A stretch of 64,000 nt of DNA. It comes from Mucor racemosus (Eukaryota; Mucoromycota; Mucoromycetes; Mucorales; Mucoraceae). Shown here piece after piece: positions 37,001-46,904 of this stretch. Position 1 is the stretch's first letter, and each line of letters opens with the position of its first letter. The translations under genes were made by a program, and so were the position numbers. The notes under the pieces are model-generated. The model was given only the letters and a program-made list of their open reading frames with translations. It had not been told where the DNA came from and did not search any database. Location: the NCBI GenBank assembly GCA_027405735.1, contig JAPEHQ010000001.1:496001-560000 (forward strand). Reading direction: 5' to 3'.

Positions 37001-37107
37001 GCTTGGAAGGATTGATCATCAGAAGAGAATTGGAGACCAGACATCATGGTTCGAAAGCCTTGGTTTTGATCTTGGGATTCTTGATTTTGGGAGTTTTCAT
37101 AGTTCAT
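34092..37107 (-). CDS. hAT-family transposase, apparently intact
   Basis: This enzyme would excise and insert the surrounding element. Five exons (37107-36498, 36429-35941, 35862-35496, 35438-35154, 35085-34092) join in frame with GT..AG introns to 914 residues without a stop. The N-terminal 160 residues are low-complexity (Ser, Gln, Asn). A BED-like zinc finger follows, with Cys170, Cys177, His192 and His197; the six-residue Cys spacing is unusual. RNase H-fold segments are DVWTSSSGTNGSSDYLGVV, ITSDSASNMKAM, RCFAHTLNLAV and LDNKTRWNSSFYM. The C-terminal dimerisation region has ASDYLSVVASSTSCERVFSR and RNRLTSENI, the most diagnostic hAT signature. An acidic Gln-rich linker lies before it. Uninterrupted coding plus perfect target duplication suggests a recently active copy. 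Confidence 0.93.
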
Positions 37108-39104
37108 TTTCAGTAATATTAATAATATGGTTGAAAAATATAATAATGTGGAGATGATTAAGGCCTTTTTGACGCTGGGTATTTATATCAATTTACATAT
37201 TTTAAAATGTAGTTGATGTTGATCTAACAAGGCTTGATGTTAATGCTATTTTTTGGCCTACTTATAAATGAAGTAGCTTGTCCACTTACTATATACGGTC
37301 AAGCTTGGAATTCATTCAAGCTACATGATTTTGCACAATACATTACATAATAAATAACGTTTTTTTGTTGGCATATACCAAATAAAAAAAATGGGTGTAC
37401 ACACTATTGAGTTTTCTACATCGTGTAGTATTTTTTTCTATATCGCATCCAAACGTTGCTCTATAAAAAAAATAATGATTTAGTGTGACCCACTAGTTGT
37501 TTGAGGAACTTCAATGTTATGATTTACATCAATTGAACAATTACTTACTAAAGTCTTTAGTAAATGGGTATTTAAATAAAAAGGCTCTCTTTTTCTTCTT
37601 CTTCGTCTTCTGGTGAACAGACTATAAAAGGATCATTGACCTCATTTCATATTTTAGCAAAGCATGATAATATCTAGCGTTTGATATAGCACACAAATTA
37701 ATGCCAAATTACGTGAGAAATTCAAAATCCGTTCAAAATGCTGTACTAATTCCAAATGTAATTGTATGAAATATTGCAATTAAATGCTCATTGCGAAGTA
37801 TTTTCTATAATTTATATTAGCAAGGTGTTTGTGTAGTGCCCTACAAGCATTTCTAATTACCTTTATTACAGTGGTATGATACCTCATTTTACAAAGAGAA
37901 AGCTAGTGTTAACAAGCGGGATTTGAATCTAAAAGACTATAGGTTGTCAAATGTGTTAATTTAGATCATTTCTTTAGCTTTCAGCCTTGAGTAGTGTTCT
38001 TCAAGAATACGAATTACCTTATTATTAAAGTAGTTGCATTTCTCTTGAGCTATTTTAAAGCATATTGAAAATAGTGCTCTAGTTTGCTGAAACATTTTGA
38101 GTTGCAATATTTTTCAAAAATAACGAGGAGGCAGGTCGCTCATAATATAATCCTTGATTACAATGAAGATAATGATGGCTATAATGAGAAAGATATTAAC
38201 AATCGATTGTATGGTATAATAATGTAAGCAATCTTTGTGAGGGCATTACTTCAAGAGTTACCTACTTGTGATGTTGCAATAAAAGGCTTGAACTACTTTA
38301 ACATAACTTTATAGTGATATTTTAACCTTTCTTATACAGTATATACATTGCATTGTATAATATAATATATCCGTCTATTCTTAAAGTATTAATTACATCT
38401 GGTTTTTTATGCAATGAGTCTCTAATTACTTTATGTCTGATATTCTTCCCAATGGGTAATTTGTTGAATTGTAATAAACCAGGTATTTACACTGAAACTG
38501 TAATATTTGATTGAGGTATACTAGCATATTTGAATTGTTGTAATAAAACTTTGCTTGAGGTGAATTAAAATTCTTTATCAGTATATGAAAGGAAACTTTA
38601 GATGTTGCCTTTCTTGAAATGTATGATTTTTTTTAATATTGGAAATGTTGTGATAGTGTGAACGTGTCTCGCTATTATTTAAATATTCAAATCAGTTGCT
38701 AAACGTCTATAGACCTGTTGGCTGTTGCTGATTTCCAGGCTTTATTACATAGTAATTTTAACTCCAAATAGGAAACAATGTGTTGTCAATAACAACCTAA
38801 AATAAATCCAATGCTTCAATTGACGTAAATGAAATCAATTAATTCGATCAATGATCATTTGATGCTGCTGCTTATATTGAATGTTTAATCGTTGCTGTTA
38901 CTATTTCTGTAGGTTTTGTTTTGTCGAAAGCTTTGATAAAATATTTTAGAATAATACGAATACGGTTAAAACATGTTTAGTATCAGAAAATTGTATAGTG
39001 GTGTTATAGCTTGTGTTCATATACATATGGGGTTTTTTTTTTTTTTTTGAAAATTTGTTAATTTTCAAAGTTTATCTTTTATTTATATACAAAACGGAAT
39101 TGAA
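37108..39104. other. Noncoding interior of the hAT element upstream of its gene
   Basis: About 2 kb between the transposase start and the right subterminal array contain no frame with a motif. A TATAAA-like site at 37623 and a CTTCTT-rich tract (37590-37612) are present but far from the start codon. A T run lies at 39033-39048. No cargo gene is visible. Confidence 0.6.
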
Positions 39105-39358
39105 AATATAATGCAATGCTTGAGCTCTGCTTGGACTTGCTTGGTTACTCATATGCTCGTGCTCGACTTGCTTGACTTTTTGCAAAATTGGACAATGCTT
39201 GACTTGTGCTTGGTTGCTTGGTTTCAAAATTGAAAATGCTCGATATGCATCTGCTCGATGAGCCATTGCTTGGGCTCGGGCTTGCTTGAGTAACTTTCAA
39301 ATATTTTAAACTCGGCAAATGCTTGATGAAACTGCTTGTGCTCGCTTGGGCTCGGCCA
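39105..39358. repeat. Right subterminal GCTTG/GCTCG array of the hAT element
   Basis: About thirteen GCTTG and seven GCTCG pentamers lie in some 250 bp. Most are on the plus strand, as in the inner part of the left array, so the two arrays are not simple mirror images. It probably serves as a transposase-binding region together with the left array. Confidence 0.8.
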
Positions 39359-39722
39359 TTTTGCGAACGCTAATTCTTCTGCTTGACAGAAATCTAGTAA
39401 TTGGAAAAATGCTTGAAATTAGCAAATATTATGATCCCAATGGGGTTTAAGTTTCAAAACCTATACTAGAGCTGTAACAGTATTCAGTGATATGATATTA
39501 GGATTTCATTGATTTGCTGGTTAATCATAGGAATGAAGCTTCCAGTTTTTTCTAGCAGATTTTATGACTCGGAAGAAGACCATTTTAGAATTAGAAATAG
39601 TGCTAAAACAATCAAAATCAGTATACATGGCAACAACAACTACCGAAGTTAATAAGTAAACGTCCTGTTTATTATGCATAATCAAGGTTGTAGTTTACTG
39701 TGCTTTATATTTATTTTTTAAA

Positions 39723-40366
39723 GAAATTCAGATTTCAAATATTAATTTAAGTAACTGCAAGCAAATAAATACTAGAAAAATACCAGAAACTGGAAAACCT
39801 TTGTTTCTTGAATGAATAGATCTGCAAATAATTTGCAGTAAATAGTCAAACACATTTTAAAAAACACTATTATCTACTGGATGATTTTTGAATCTTCAAA
39901 AAATATCAATTTTTCATGGAATTATTGATAAATGAAGGTTTCATGAAAGATAACTGACTTAAATGCAAACCTGTGATGCACAAAAATTCTGCATTTATGA
40001 AACAGTTTGAGAGCAAATTTTTTATTTAAAACCATAAATCGATTTAGAATTGGGTGGGCTACAAAAAACATTTAATGGACAGGTGACGGTAACTATACAG
40101 TTTTTTGACAAATGTTGGAAACAATTCCTAACCTCCAGTATTATTTTACACATTTGTAGCTTAAAACTAGGCTACAGCTTAAAGCGCGCAATTTTATTTA
40201 AAGTCCGAGACTCGATTTTGAAACAAGGCATTAATTTTTTTTCGAGATTTTGAGTGATCAATGTGGTTGGCTGATTTATAGCCCAGAAATTTTGACGCTC
40301 TTTCAAATTTCAAACAATATTAGTGGCTCCCTTCATTTGAGCCATTTTTTGAGGATATTGTTGTGG
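39723..40366. other. AT-rich DNA without a recognised gene
   Basis: This stretch lies between the end of repeat A copy 3 and a degenerate tandem block. The longest frame (67 codons from 40050) has no motif. I see nothing that I can assign. Confidence 0.5.
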
Positions 40367-40900
40367 ATGTAATCTGTCATTACTCTATGAAAAATGCAGC
40401 TACAATCAAGAAAAAAGATGGAAATAAAAGCGACACATTTGGCGCACATTGCAGTACCAAAAAAGCAAACATGCAAATGCTTTAATATTTCATTCTGAAT
40501 TTATAAAAATCAAAAGTCATTTAGTCAATTTCTATGGATTTGGAGATAATGTATCACTACTCGATCAATATTGTAGCTAGAATCCAGCAAAACAATGGAA
40601 ATAAACAAAAAAATGTTGCGCATTTCGTATTTTGTTAAAAATAAAGACCTACAAGAGTCTTTATATTTCAATTTTTAGTTAATAAAAATGATCAGTCATC
40701 TAGCTCATTTTAAAGATTTCGGTATAATGTATCGTTACTCTATCAAAAGTGCGCTTACAATCAAGAAAAATAGCTCAAATAAAACAGCAAATTTGCATAT
40801 AATTGGTGCATTTGGATTACAGCTTGAAAAGAACATAATGTTGTTTACTCGAGCTTTAAAAATGACCAATCACTACGGCCAAATGTTTCTATCCATAGAC
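40367..40900 (+). repeat. Degenerate tandem repeat of about 178 bp, three units
   Basis: Three successive, diverged units start near 40367, 40548 and 40726. Each begins with a version of atgtatcgttactctatcaa, followed by tgcagctacaatcaagaaaa. Intervals are about 180 bp. No frame is conserved across units. A 96-codon frame over the third unit (40688-40978) lacks motifs. Confidence 0.55.
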
Positions 40901-41060
40901 GGATTGATCAGCTCACATGGGCTGAAAATCGGATACTGTGTTTATAAATTAGCCCAAATTTGCTTAACGCTAAGATAATGTTTAAAAACTTATTCTCGAT
41001 ATGCTATAATCCACTTATTGTTCTTTACAGAAAGATTTAGTGTGTTCTTTCAGATACTAT

Positions 41061-41721
41061 TGTGCTGAACTAGGATACTATTTCCCCACATAAGAAATTA
41101 AATGTTATCTCACATAAAACCATGCTCTAATATTTCAATAGAGATAACATGAATTTAACAGTAAATACAGAAAGTATTAGTAATTTAACATATAAATAAA
41201 ATAGACCGAATCATAAACAAAGCAAATTGATTCATAAAATAAGCTGAAGAAACACATAGATCAAAGTAAGGATTGCTCTATGCGGATCATTAACAAATAT
41301 GCCAAAAACGGGCATTAAAAGACCGCCTTGATTATGTAAATCAAGAAGCTCAATATAAACTTTAAAATCACAAACAAACTAATTGATTTACCAAAAAGAA
41401 TAAACATATGGATATTGCATGAAGACAATGGAATCATGCTTCAATCATTTAATAAGTAGCATGATGATATATGTATGGAATGCAGCATTGTCTGATTCGC
41501 ATGTTAAACATCACGGTTTGACAGAAGTCCTAAGTTGGTAATTCGGTTATTCCTAATTCTGATAGATCACTGACAGTTACGGTGCAACTCCCAGATATAA
41601 CAAAAGCACAACTAATATAAATAGAGTAGAAATATAGACCTATTGCACACTATCTATTTTTGAATAAAGAAGGATTTAAACTGTATCTTTTTTCAAAGCT
41701 TTTATTTTACATTTTACTGCA
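41061..41721 (+). repeat. 5' LTR (661 bp)
   Basis: It runs from TGTGCTGAAC to TTTTACTGCA and matches 46905-47566 base for base apart from one missing T near 41660. A TATAAATA box lies at 41616-41623. Transcription should start between that box and the LTR end. Confidence 0.97.
41616..41623 (+). promoter_or_regulatory. TATA box of the 5' LTR
   Basis: TATAAATA lies about 100 bp before the LTR end. Its copy in the 3' LTR is at 47460-47467. Confidence 0.65.
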
Positions 41722-41740
41722 TTTTTTACAGTTTACATCA
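41722..41740 (+). promoter_or_regulatory. Candidate self-priming primer-binding site
   Basis: The sequence directly after the 5' LTR begins TTTTTTACAGTTTA and lacks the TGG expected when a tRNA 3' CCA end primes reverse transcription. Its TACAGTTTA (41727-41735) is the exact reverse complement of TAAACTGTA at 41677-41685, which lies downstream of the TATA box and so probably near the transcript 5' end. This fits Tf1/sushi-type self-priming, in which the mRNA 5' end folds back as primer. Nine bases is modest support. Confidence 0.4.
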
Positions 41741-41757
41741 ATTATTGATTCTACCTT

Positions 41758-44700
41758 ATGTCTTCTATCGCCTCTGATTCTCCCTTGTCTCCCGAGCAAC
41801 CTTTGTCTCCTGAACCCTTGGAGGAGTCTTTATTACCTTCTACTGCCATGTCGGTTGCTACTGAGAAGCTGAAGGACATGGAAATCTCTCCTCCTCCTCC
41901 TACCGTAGATGAAGAAGATAAGCTTAGTACTACATCTGATCAAGAGATCTTGGAAGATGCTCGCCCTCCTGCACCTGTTTCTCACAAAGAAATTTTGAAA
42001 AGAACTTTGCAAAAAAAGGAAAAAGTAAAGAAGGACTACCTTGAAGCAATGTGTAATTTGGAAACTGTTGCAGGGAATAAGAAAGCGAATGAACTTCGGG
42101 AAGTCTTATCAAACTTGGAATTGCACATCAAGACTTTGACCGCAGGTCTCAAGGCTACAAACTCAACAAGTAAATTGGCAATCTCTTCTGGGCTTAAGAT
42201 TAGCAAAAGGGACCTCCCAAAGTTCCAGTTGGAGGATAGTAAGAGCAAGCCTTTTCCTCAAGAAGAAGTTTACAAATCCGTTGATCACTTTTTAGGTGAA
42301 TTTGAAAAAATTGTTTATTCGTCTGGGCAAGACATAAACGATGTATGGAAAAAATATATTCCTTTAACCCTGCCTTATGATCTTGACGACTGGATGAAGA
42401 CAGTGGTCCTCAAATGTGTCTCTTGGTTGGAGGTCAAGTCCGTCTTTGCTAAGAAATTTGGCACTGTAATTTCCAAATTACACAAGAAGAGAGCCGTCAT
42501 GACCATGGCTATTGAAGATGATGAAACGTTGGATGAATATTCCATTCGATTTTTCCGTACCGCAGGGGAAGCTGGCTACCATCGAGAAGACTCAACACTT
42601 GGAGATATCTTTCTACTTAGTCTTCCTGATGAGTGGCAGCTTAATATCTCAACTGTCTTGTTGTCGCGTACCAACCAGCAAGGATGGACTCCTTCAGAAA
42701 TCTCAACTGTTGCTCTCAATTTACTTGGAGAAAGAACGCCAGGTTCCTGGAATACCAGCCGTAAGTCAAGCAATCCTCCGTTGAAACGAAAGTTTCACTC
42801 TGAGAAGTCTGTCGCTGCTTCTGTGTCTTCTGGTGTGGATCTCACCTCTGAGTTGCCTAAAGCAAGGATGTTGGGGGAGAAAAATAGGCCAAACCGCGCT
42901 ACCAAGAACCCTGCTCCTTGCCGCCATTGCGGTCGTACTTGGCGCCATGGCCACACTTGTGAAGAATATCATGCTGCCAAGAAGCAAAAGTCTGCTTCTG
43001 TTTCCGTTTTGTCGGTCTCTTCTGCTTCTAAAAGTGAAGGAAATGAAAATGAAAATTTAGAAAATAGTATCAAGGAAATTTATGAAAATGGAGCATATCC
43101 TTGTAAGTCGAAAAAGACAAACAATAACAATAATATGAAACTAATAACACCTTTACTATTAAATAATAGGAGAGTAATTGGCAAAGTTGATCCTGGCTCT
43201 GATATTAGTTTTATAAATATTAAAATTTTAAATAAAGATTTCTCATCTATTAAAACAATCAAGACAAATGGTTACCTAAATTTCCTTTCAGTAAATGATA
43301 ATAAACAAAACAGCTCTGTAACTAGAGTTGGTAAAACTGAGCCAATGGAAGTTACGTACACAAATAACATTAAATTTAAACATGAATTTGAGGTAATCGA
43401 ATTTAATGATGAATTGTCAACTGAATTTGATGTCCTTCTTGGTATCGACATTCTCCCAAAATTAAATATCTATCTGAGTGGTGTAGCCTTTAAATGGCCT
43501 GATTCAGATAGAGAAAATGAATTGAAACAATTTGAAGACATAAATCATGATCCTGAAAATACGTTTAACCCTGAAAAAGCAGATTATGGGACGCCAAGCG
43601 AAAGAAAGGAATTATTAGCTTTAATTCAACCAGCTTTGGAAAAAAACATTGCCATTCCTAGTGATTCTGCTTGTACTATGCCTGAATCAGTTGTAAAAAT
43701 AAAAATAACAAATCCTAGCAATTGCTTTGTTCGTCAATACCCCTTAGCTGTTAATGCAAATGCCGAAATCAAGATACAACTGGAACAATGGTTGAAAGAT
43801 GGAATTGTTGAAATAACAAAACCTGATCCTACTTTCCATTCGCCTTTACTAGCTGTACCCAAACGTGATCCAGTTACTGGAAAACAAACCAAATTAAGAA
43901 TTTGTTGTGATTTGAGAAGAATCAACGCAGCAATATCTGACAATGATTGTCATGAAAACTTTGCCATTCCAAAAATTCAGGAAATATTTGGTAGAGTATC
44001 AGGTCGTGCTAATATAATAAGTGTTTTAGACCTAAAACAAGCGTATTTTGCATACCCTGTGTCACCTGAATCGAGACGTTGCCTCATATTTAGTCATAAT
44101 AATATTACATATCAATGGACTCGTGCACCTTTCGGATTGAAATTTCTAGTAAGCCAGTTCGTTTATAATATGTCAGTTTTATTCAATGGCATTGAACAAG
44201 AACTGAGAAATGAAGTAAAAAAAGTATATGTCAAAGAAAATAAAGATATTAGCAAAATTGACAGTGAATTCCAAGGTAGTCTGGAGCATTATGTCGATGA
44301 TATTGTTCTCTTTTCTAAAGATGTACAAACACAAATTATCCTTATAAATTTAGTTGTAAATCGACTAACAAAAGTAAACCTCAGAATCAATATTGACAAG
44401 TGCTCTTTCTTCCAAACAAGTGTTTATTTGCTTGGCTTTGTAATCAGTAGAAATGTCACCAAAATTGATACCAGAAAATTATCTAACATTGATTCTTGGG
44501 AAATCCCAAAAACAACAAAACAAGTACGAAGCATCATGGGCATTATTTCTCACTTACGAGATTATTGTCCCATGTTGTCAAAGGTAGCTGCCCCAATTGA
44601 TAGTCTACGAAACGAAAAAGACATCAAAAAGAAATGGACCCCGTTGCATACAGATCGACTCGAAAGAATAAAACAAATCTTAATGTCTAATCAAATTTTA

Positions 44701-46077
44701 TATGCACCTGAACCATCGCAACCGTATTATTTACAAACTGATGCAAGTGTACTTGGCATTTCGGCTTGTCTATTTCAAAAAGATGAGTTTGATCGAATCA
44801 AACATATTGCATTTGCAAGTAGATCTCTTAATAGTGCAGAAAGAAATTGGTCGACTAATAGGAGAGAAACTGCTGCCATTGTATATGGTTTCCAAAAGTA
44901 TAAACCCTTACTATGGGGACACAATAATATAACTGTACTTTGTGATCACTTAGCCCTTACCTATTTGTTCACGTCGTCTACTCTAAATAGTACACTTCAA
45001 AGTTACTTGGAAATATTGGGTGAATTCAATTTCTCGGTATCACATATCAAAGGTATGGAAAATATCTTAGCTGATCGATTATCGAGATTGTACCCTGCCA
45101 TTACTGAAGACGAAGAACTTGCTGATGAGCATGACCAGCAAATAAAAAATTTAGAAAAATTGATCCTGTTACGAAGAGCAAAAGGAGGAAACCAAGTTAT
45201 AAAACAAAAGAAGGTGTACTCCAAGGATAAAAATCTAAATGTGCTTGCCGTCAAGATTAATAGTAAAGAATTTAAGGAAGCAACCACTGACTACATTTGC
45301 CCACCTGAAAGTGATAGAATCCAAATAATTAAAGATGCGCATAAATTTGGCCATTTTGGAATATCAGCTTGTGTAAAGCAAATTCAAACATATCATGGGC
45401 TGCACTGGAATTCTATATATAAAGATGTAAAAGAGGTGTTGTTGTCGTGTAAAGAGTGTGCAATGCATAATATAACCAAGAAAGGATTTAATCCATTGAA
45501 GAGTGTCGTATCGTATGAACCTTTTGAATTTATAGGACTCGACATGATTGGACCCTTACCCGTATCTGGGAAAGGAAATTGCTATATCTTGGTTGTGGTT
45601 GATATTTGCACAAAATATATTATCGCTCGCCCAGCACCGAATAAACAAAGTGATACAATTGCTTCCTTGCTACTATCCATTTTTTCTGATTACGGTTGTA
45701 GTGTAAATGTCATTGTCAGCGATAATGCCCGCGAATTTCGCAATTCCTTGTCGTCTTATATCAATAAAGCATTAAATATTGATATGGTCTTTAGTACACC
45801 TTATTACCCCCAAGGGAATGGCCATAGCGAAAATGCGGTGAAAATAGTCATAAATACCCTACGAAAAATGTGCGGAAATGACACATACAATTGGGATGAT
45901 CGCTTACCTGTTGCTCAGTTGGTAATCAACATGAAAGTAAGAGACAGGACTGCAAGCACTCCATTTTCCCTAATGTACGCTCGACAAGTGAACATTGACC
46001 CCAAAAGAAAAAATAGAAACAATCGAAAAGCATTAACACTTGAAGAATTGCAAAAAACGTGCAGAAATCATGAATGA
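41758..46077 (+). CDS. Gag-Pol polyprotein of the chromovirus
   Basis: A single 1,439-residue frame fuses Gag and Pol, as in Tf1-like elements. Gag occupies roughly the first 430 residues, with a variant zinc knuckle, CRHCGRTWRHGHTC, at 388-401. The protease motif is DPGS at 478-481 instead of DT/SG-S/A, followed by VLLGIDIL. Reverse transcriptase has LDLKQAYF and the catalytic YVDD at 845-848. RNase H follows with QTDASVLG and NRRETAAIVYG. Integrase has an HH-CC zinc region (HKFGHF, SCKECAMH) and a DD35E core (Asp1322 in SDNAREF, Glu1358 in GHSENAVK). The frame stops at 46077, before the integrase C-terminal domain, because of a shift in an A6 run. The remainder continues in another frame from about 46053. 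Confidence 0.95.
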   Translation: MSSIASDSPLSPEQPLSPEPLEESLLPSTAMSVATEKLKDMEISPPPPTVDEEDKLSTTSDQEILEDARPPAPVSHKEILKRTLQKKEKVKKDYLEAMCNLETVAGNKKANELREVLSNLELHIKTLTAGLKATNSTSKLAISSGLKISKRDLPKFQLEDSKSKPFPQEEVYKSVDHFLGEFEKIVYSSGQDINDVWKKYIPLTLPYDLDDWMKTVVLKCVSWLEVKSVFAKKFGTVISKLHKKRAVMTMAIEDDETLDEYSIRFFRTAGEAGYHREDSTLGDIFLLSLPDEWQLNISTVLLSRTNQQGWTPSEISTVALNLLGERTPGSWNTSRKSSNPPLKRKFHSEKSVAASVSSGVDLTSELPKARMLGEKNRPNRATKNPAPCRHCGRTWRHGHTCEEYHAAKKQKSASVSVLSVSSASKSEGNENENLENSIKEIYENGAYPCKSKKTNNNNNMKLITPLLLNNRRVIGKVDPGSDISFINIKILNKDFSSIKTIKTNGYLNFLSVNDNKQNSSVTRVGKTEPMEVTYTNNIKFKHEFEVIEFNDELSTEFDVLLGIDILPKLNIYLSGVAFKWPDSDRENELKQFEDINHDPENTFNPEKADYGTPSERKELLALIQPALEKNIAIPSDSACTMPESVVKIKITNPSNCFVRQYPLAVNANAEIKIQLEQWLKDGIVEITKPDPTFHSPLLAVPKRDPVTGKQTKLRICCDLRRINAAISDNDCHENFAIPKIQEIFGRVSGRANIISVLDLKQAYFAYPVSPESRRCLIFSHNNITYQWTRAPFGLKFLVSQFVYNMSVLFNGIEQELRNEVKKVYVKENKDISKIDSEFQGSLEHYVDDIVLFSKDVQTQIILINLVVNRLTKVNLRINIDKCSFFQTSVYLLGFVISRNVTKIDTRKLSNIDSWEIPKTTKQVRSIMGIISHLRDYCPMLSKVAAPIDSLRNEKDIKKKWTPLHTDRLERIKQILMSNQILYAPEPSQPYYLQTDASVLGISACLFQKDEFDRIKHIAFASRSLNSAERNWSTNRRETAAIVYGFQKYKPLLWGHNNITVLCDHLALTYLFTSSTLNSTLQSYLEILGEFNFSVSHIKGMENILADRLSRLYPAITEDEELADEHDQQIKNLEKLILLRRAKGGNQVIKQKKVYSKDKNLNVLAVKINSKEFKEATTDYICPPESDRIQIIKDAHKFGHFGISACVKQIQTYHGLHWNSIYKDVKEVLLSCKECAMHNITKKGFNPLKSVVSYEPFEFIGLDMIGPLPVSGKGNCYILVVVDICTKYIIARPAPNKQSDTIASLLLSIFSDYGCSVNVIVSDNAREFRNSLSSYINKALNIDMVFSTPYYPQGNGHSENAVKIVINTLRKMCGNDTYNWDDRLPVAQLVINMKVRDRTASTPFSLMYARQVNIDPKRKNRNNRKALTLEELQKTCRNHE

Positions 46078-46690
46078 CATTGTTTTTCCTGCTATACAAC
46101 AACGCACATTAGAATTAGCAAAGTTGTACAGCGATAAATTTAACAAAAAACATTATATACTTGAAAATATTCCCGTTGATACACCTGTAATGGTACGATT
46201 GGCGGAAGGACGTGCTAATAAATTAGCTCCAATGTATGCAGGACCCTATGTTATAGTACGTCGCACCCAAGCAGGAAATTACGTTTTAAAAGACGATTCA
46301 CATGAACTTCTCCATCGTGAATATACACCTTCTGAATTAAAAGTAGTTTCCCTTGATGAAACAGCTCTTGAAGAGAAAGTATACGACGTCGAGGAAATTC
46401 GCGACCACCGAACCTTATCAGATGGTACCACAGAATACTTGACTAAATGGAGTGGATATGGTGAAAGAGAAAATGATTGGCTCACACCTGACTTGTTCTC
46501 CTCCCCCATCCCAATTTCAAATTACTGGAAGAAAATTAAGGATCTTCGTAACCGTGAAACTTTACGTAAAAGAATCAATAATACTTCACCCAAAGATACT
46601 GAAATAGACTCTACAAATAATTCACGCAAAACTAAATCCTCATCAAATAGCACTTTCCGTCGCAACAAGCGTCCTAAAACTTCCAAGTAA
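46040..46690 (+). CDS. Integrase C-terminus and chromodomain, out of frame with Gag-Pol
   Basis: This 216-codon frame overlaps the end of Gag-Pol and carries what normally follows the integrase core. From about residue 52 it has the GPY/F module (NKLAPMYAGPYVIVRR), then a chromodomain beginning VYDVEEIRDHR with TKWSGYGERENDWL, and a basic Ser/Thr tail. The true start is not the Met at 46040: homology continues from EELQK in the upstream frame into RAEIMND here, across an AAAAAA run (about 46050-46056). Chromodomains direct integration toward particular chromatin marks. The split reads as a one-base indel in pol. Confidence 0.9.
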   Translation: MKNCKKRAEIMNDIVFPAIQQRTLELAKLYSDKFNKKHYILENIPVDTPVMVRLAEGRANKLAPMYAGPYVIVRRTQAGNYVLKDDSHELLHREYTPSELKVVSLDETALEEKVYDVEEIRDHRTLSDGTTEYLTKWSGYGERENDWLTPDLFSSPIPISNYWKKIKDLRNRETLRKRINNTSPKDTEIDSTNNSRKTKSSSNSTFRRNKRPKTSK

Positions 46691-46693
46691 ACG

Positions 46694-46735
<42 letters not shown>

Positions 46736-46893
46736 GTTGCAATACTCTTTCCACCTATATTATCAATCAAATAAACAACAAAACTACAAAAAAAAAAAAA
46801 AATATTTTTTACTACTCCAAACAATAACTTTATAAAGAAATAGTTTCTCCAAATGTCGAATCTTCGGGTCAACTCAATGCTTGATTGAGTTTA

Positions 46894-46904
46894 GCGGGGG
46901 GGCA
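46894..46904 (+). promoter_or_regulatory. Polypurine tract
   Basis: GCGGGGGGG followed by CA directly precedes the 3' LTR and is the expected plus-strand priming site. A 39-base A run (46694-46732) lies between the coding end and this tract. Confidence 0.7.

Larger units (their letters stand above)
32841..39372 (-). mobile_element. Complete hAT transposon (6,532 bp)
   Basis: The two ends read TAGTGATCGCAA (32841-32852) and, reverse-complemented, TAGCGTTCGCAA (39361-39372). They match at 10 of 12 positions and fit the YARNG start typical of hAT ends. A perfect 8-bp target duplication, attcttct, flanks it (32833-32840 and 39373-39380), the hAT hallmark. Subterminal arrays of GCTTG/GCTCG lie inside both ends, and a five-exon transposase gene occupies 34092-37107 on the minus strand. 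Everything expected of an autonomous copy is present. It interrupts repeat A copy 3. Confidence 0.95.
29910..39722 (-). repeat. Repeat A copy 3, split by three nested insertions
   Basis: The reverse complement of 29910-32832 followed by 39381-39722 aligns with copy 2 (20280 back to about 18055). Three blocks absent from copy 2 interrupt it: a TA-flanked element at 30917-31817, a solo LTR at 32250-32423 and a hAT element at 32841-39372. Colinearity resumes after the hAT element: the block around 'atttgctgg' (39509-39530) and 'acaactaccgaagttaataa' (39635-39654) match copy 2 near 18250 and 18130. This reconstructs the insertion site independently. The copy is truncated at its 29910 end. Confidence 0.85.

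Noticed and set aside
46040..46077. Programmed ribosomal frameshift in the chromovirus pol
   Set aside because: The shift needed is +1 within CAA AAA ACG and lies inside integrase, not between gag and pol; the A AAA AAC string is not in the zero frame for -1 slippage. A homopolymer indel is simpler.
46522..46872. 116-codon minus-strand frame opposite the chromodomain tail and A run
   Set aside because: It is the shadow of the 39-base A run and of the antisense of pol.
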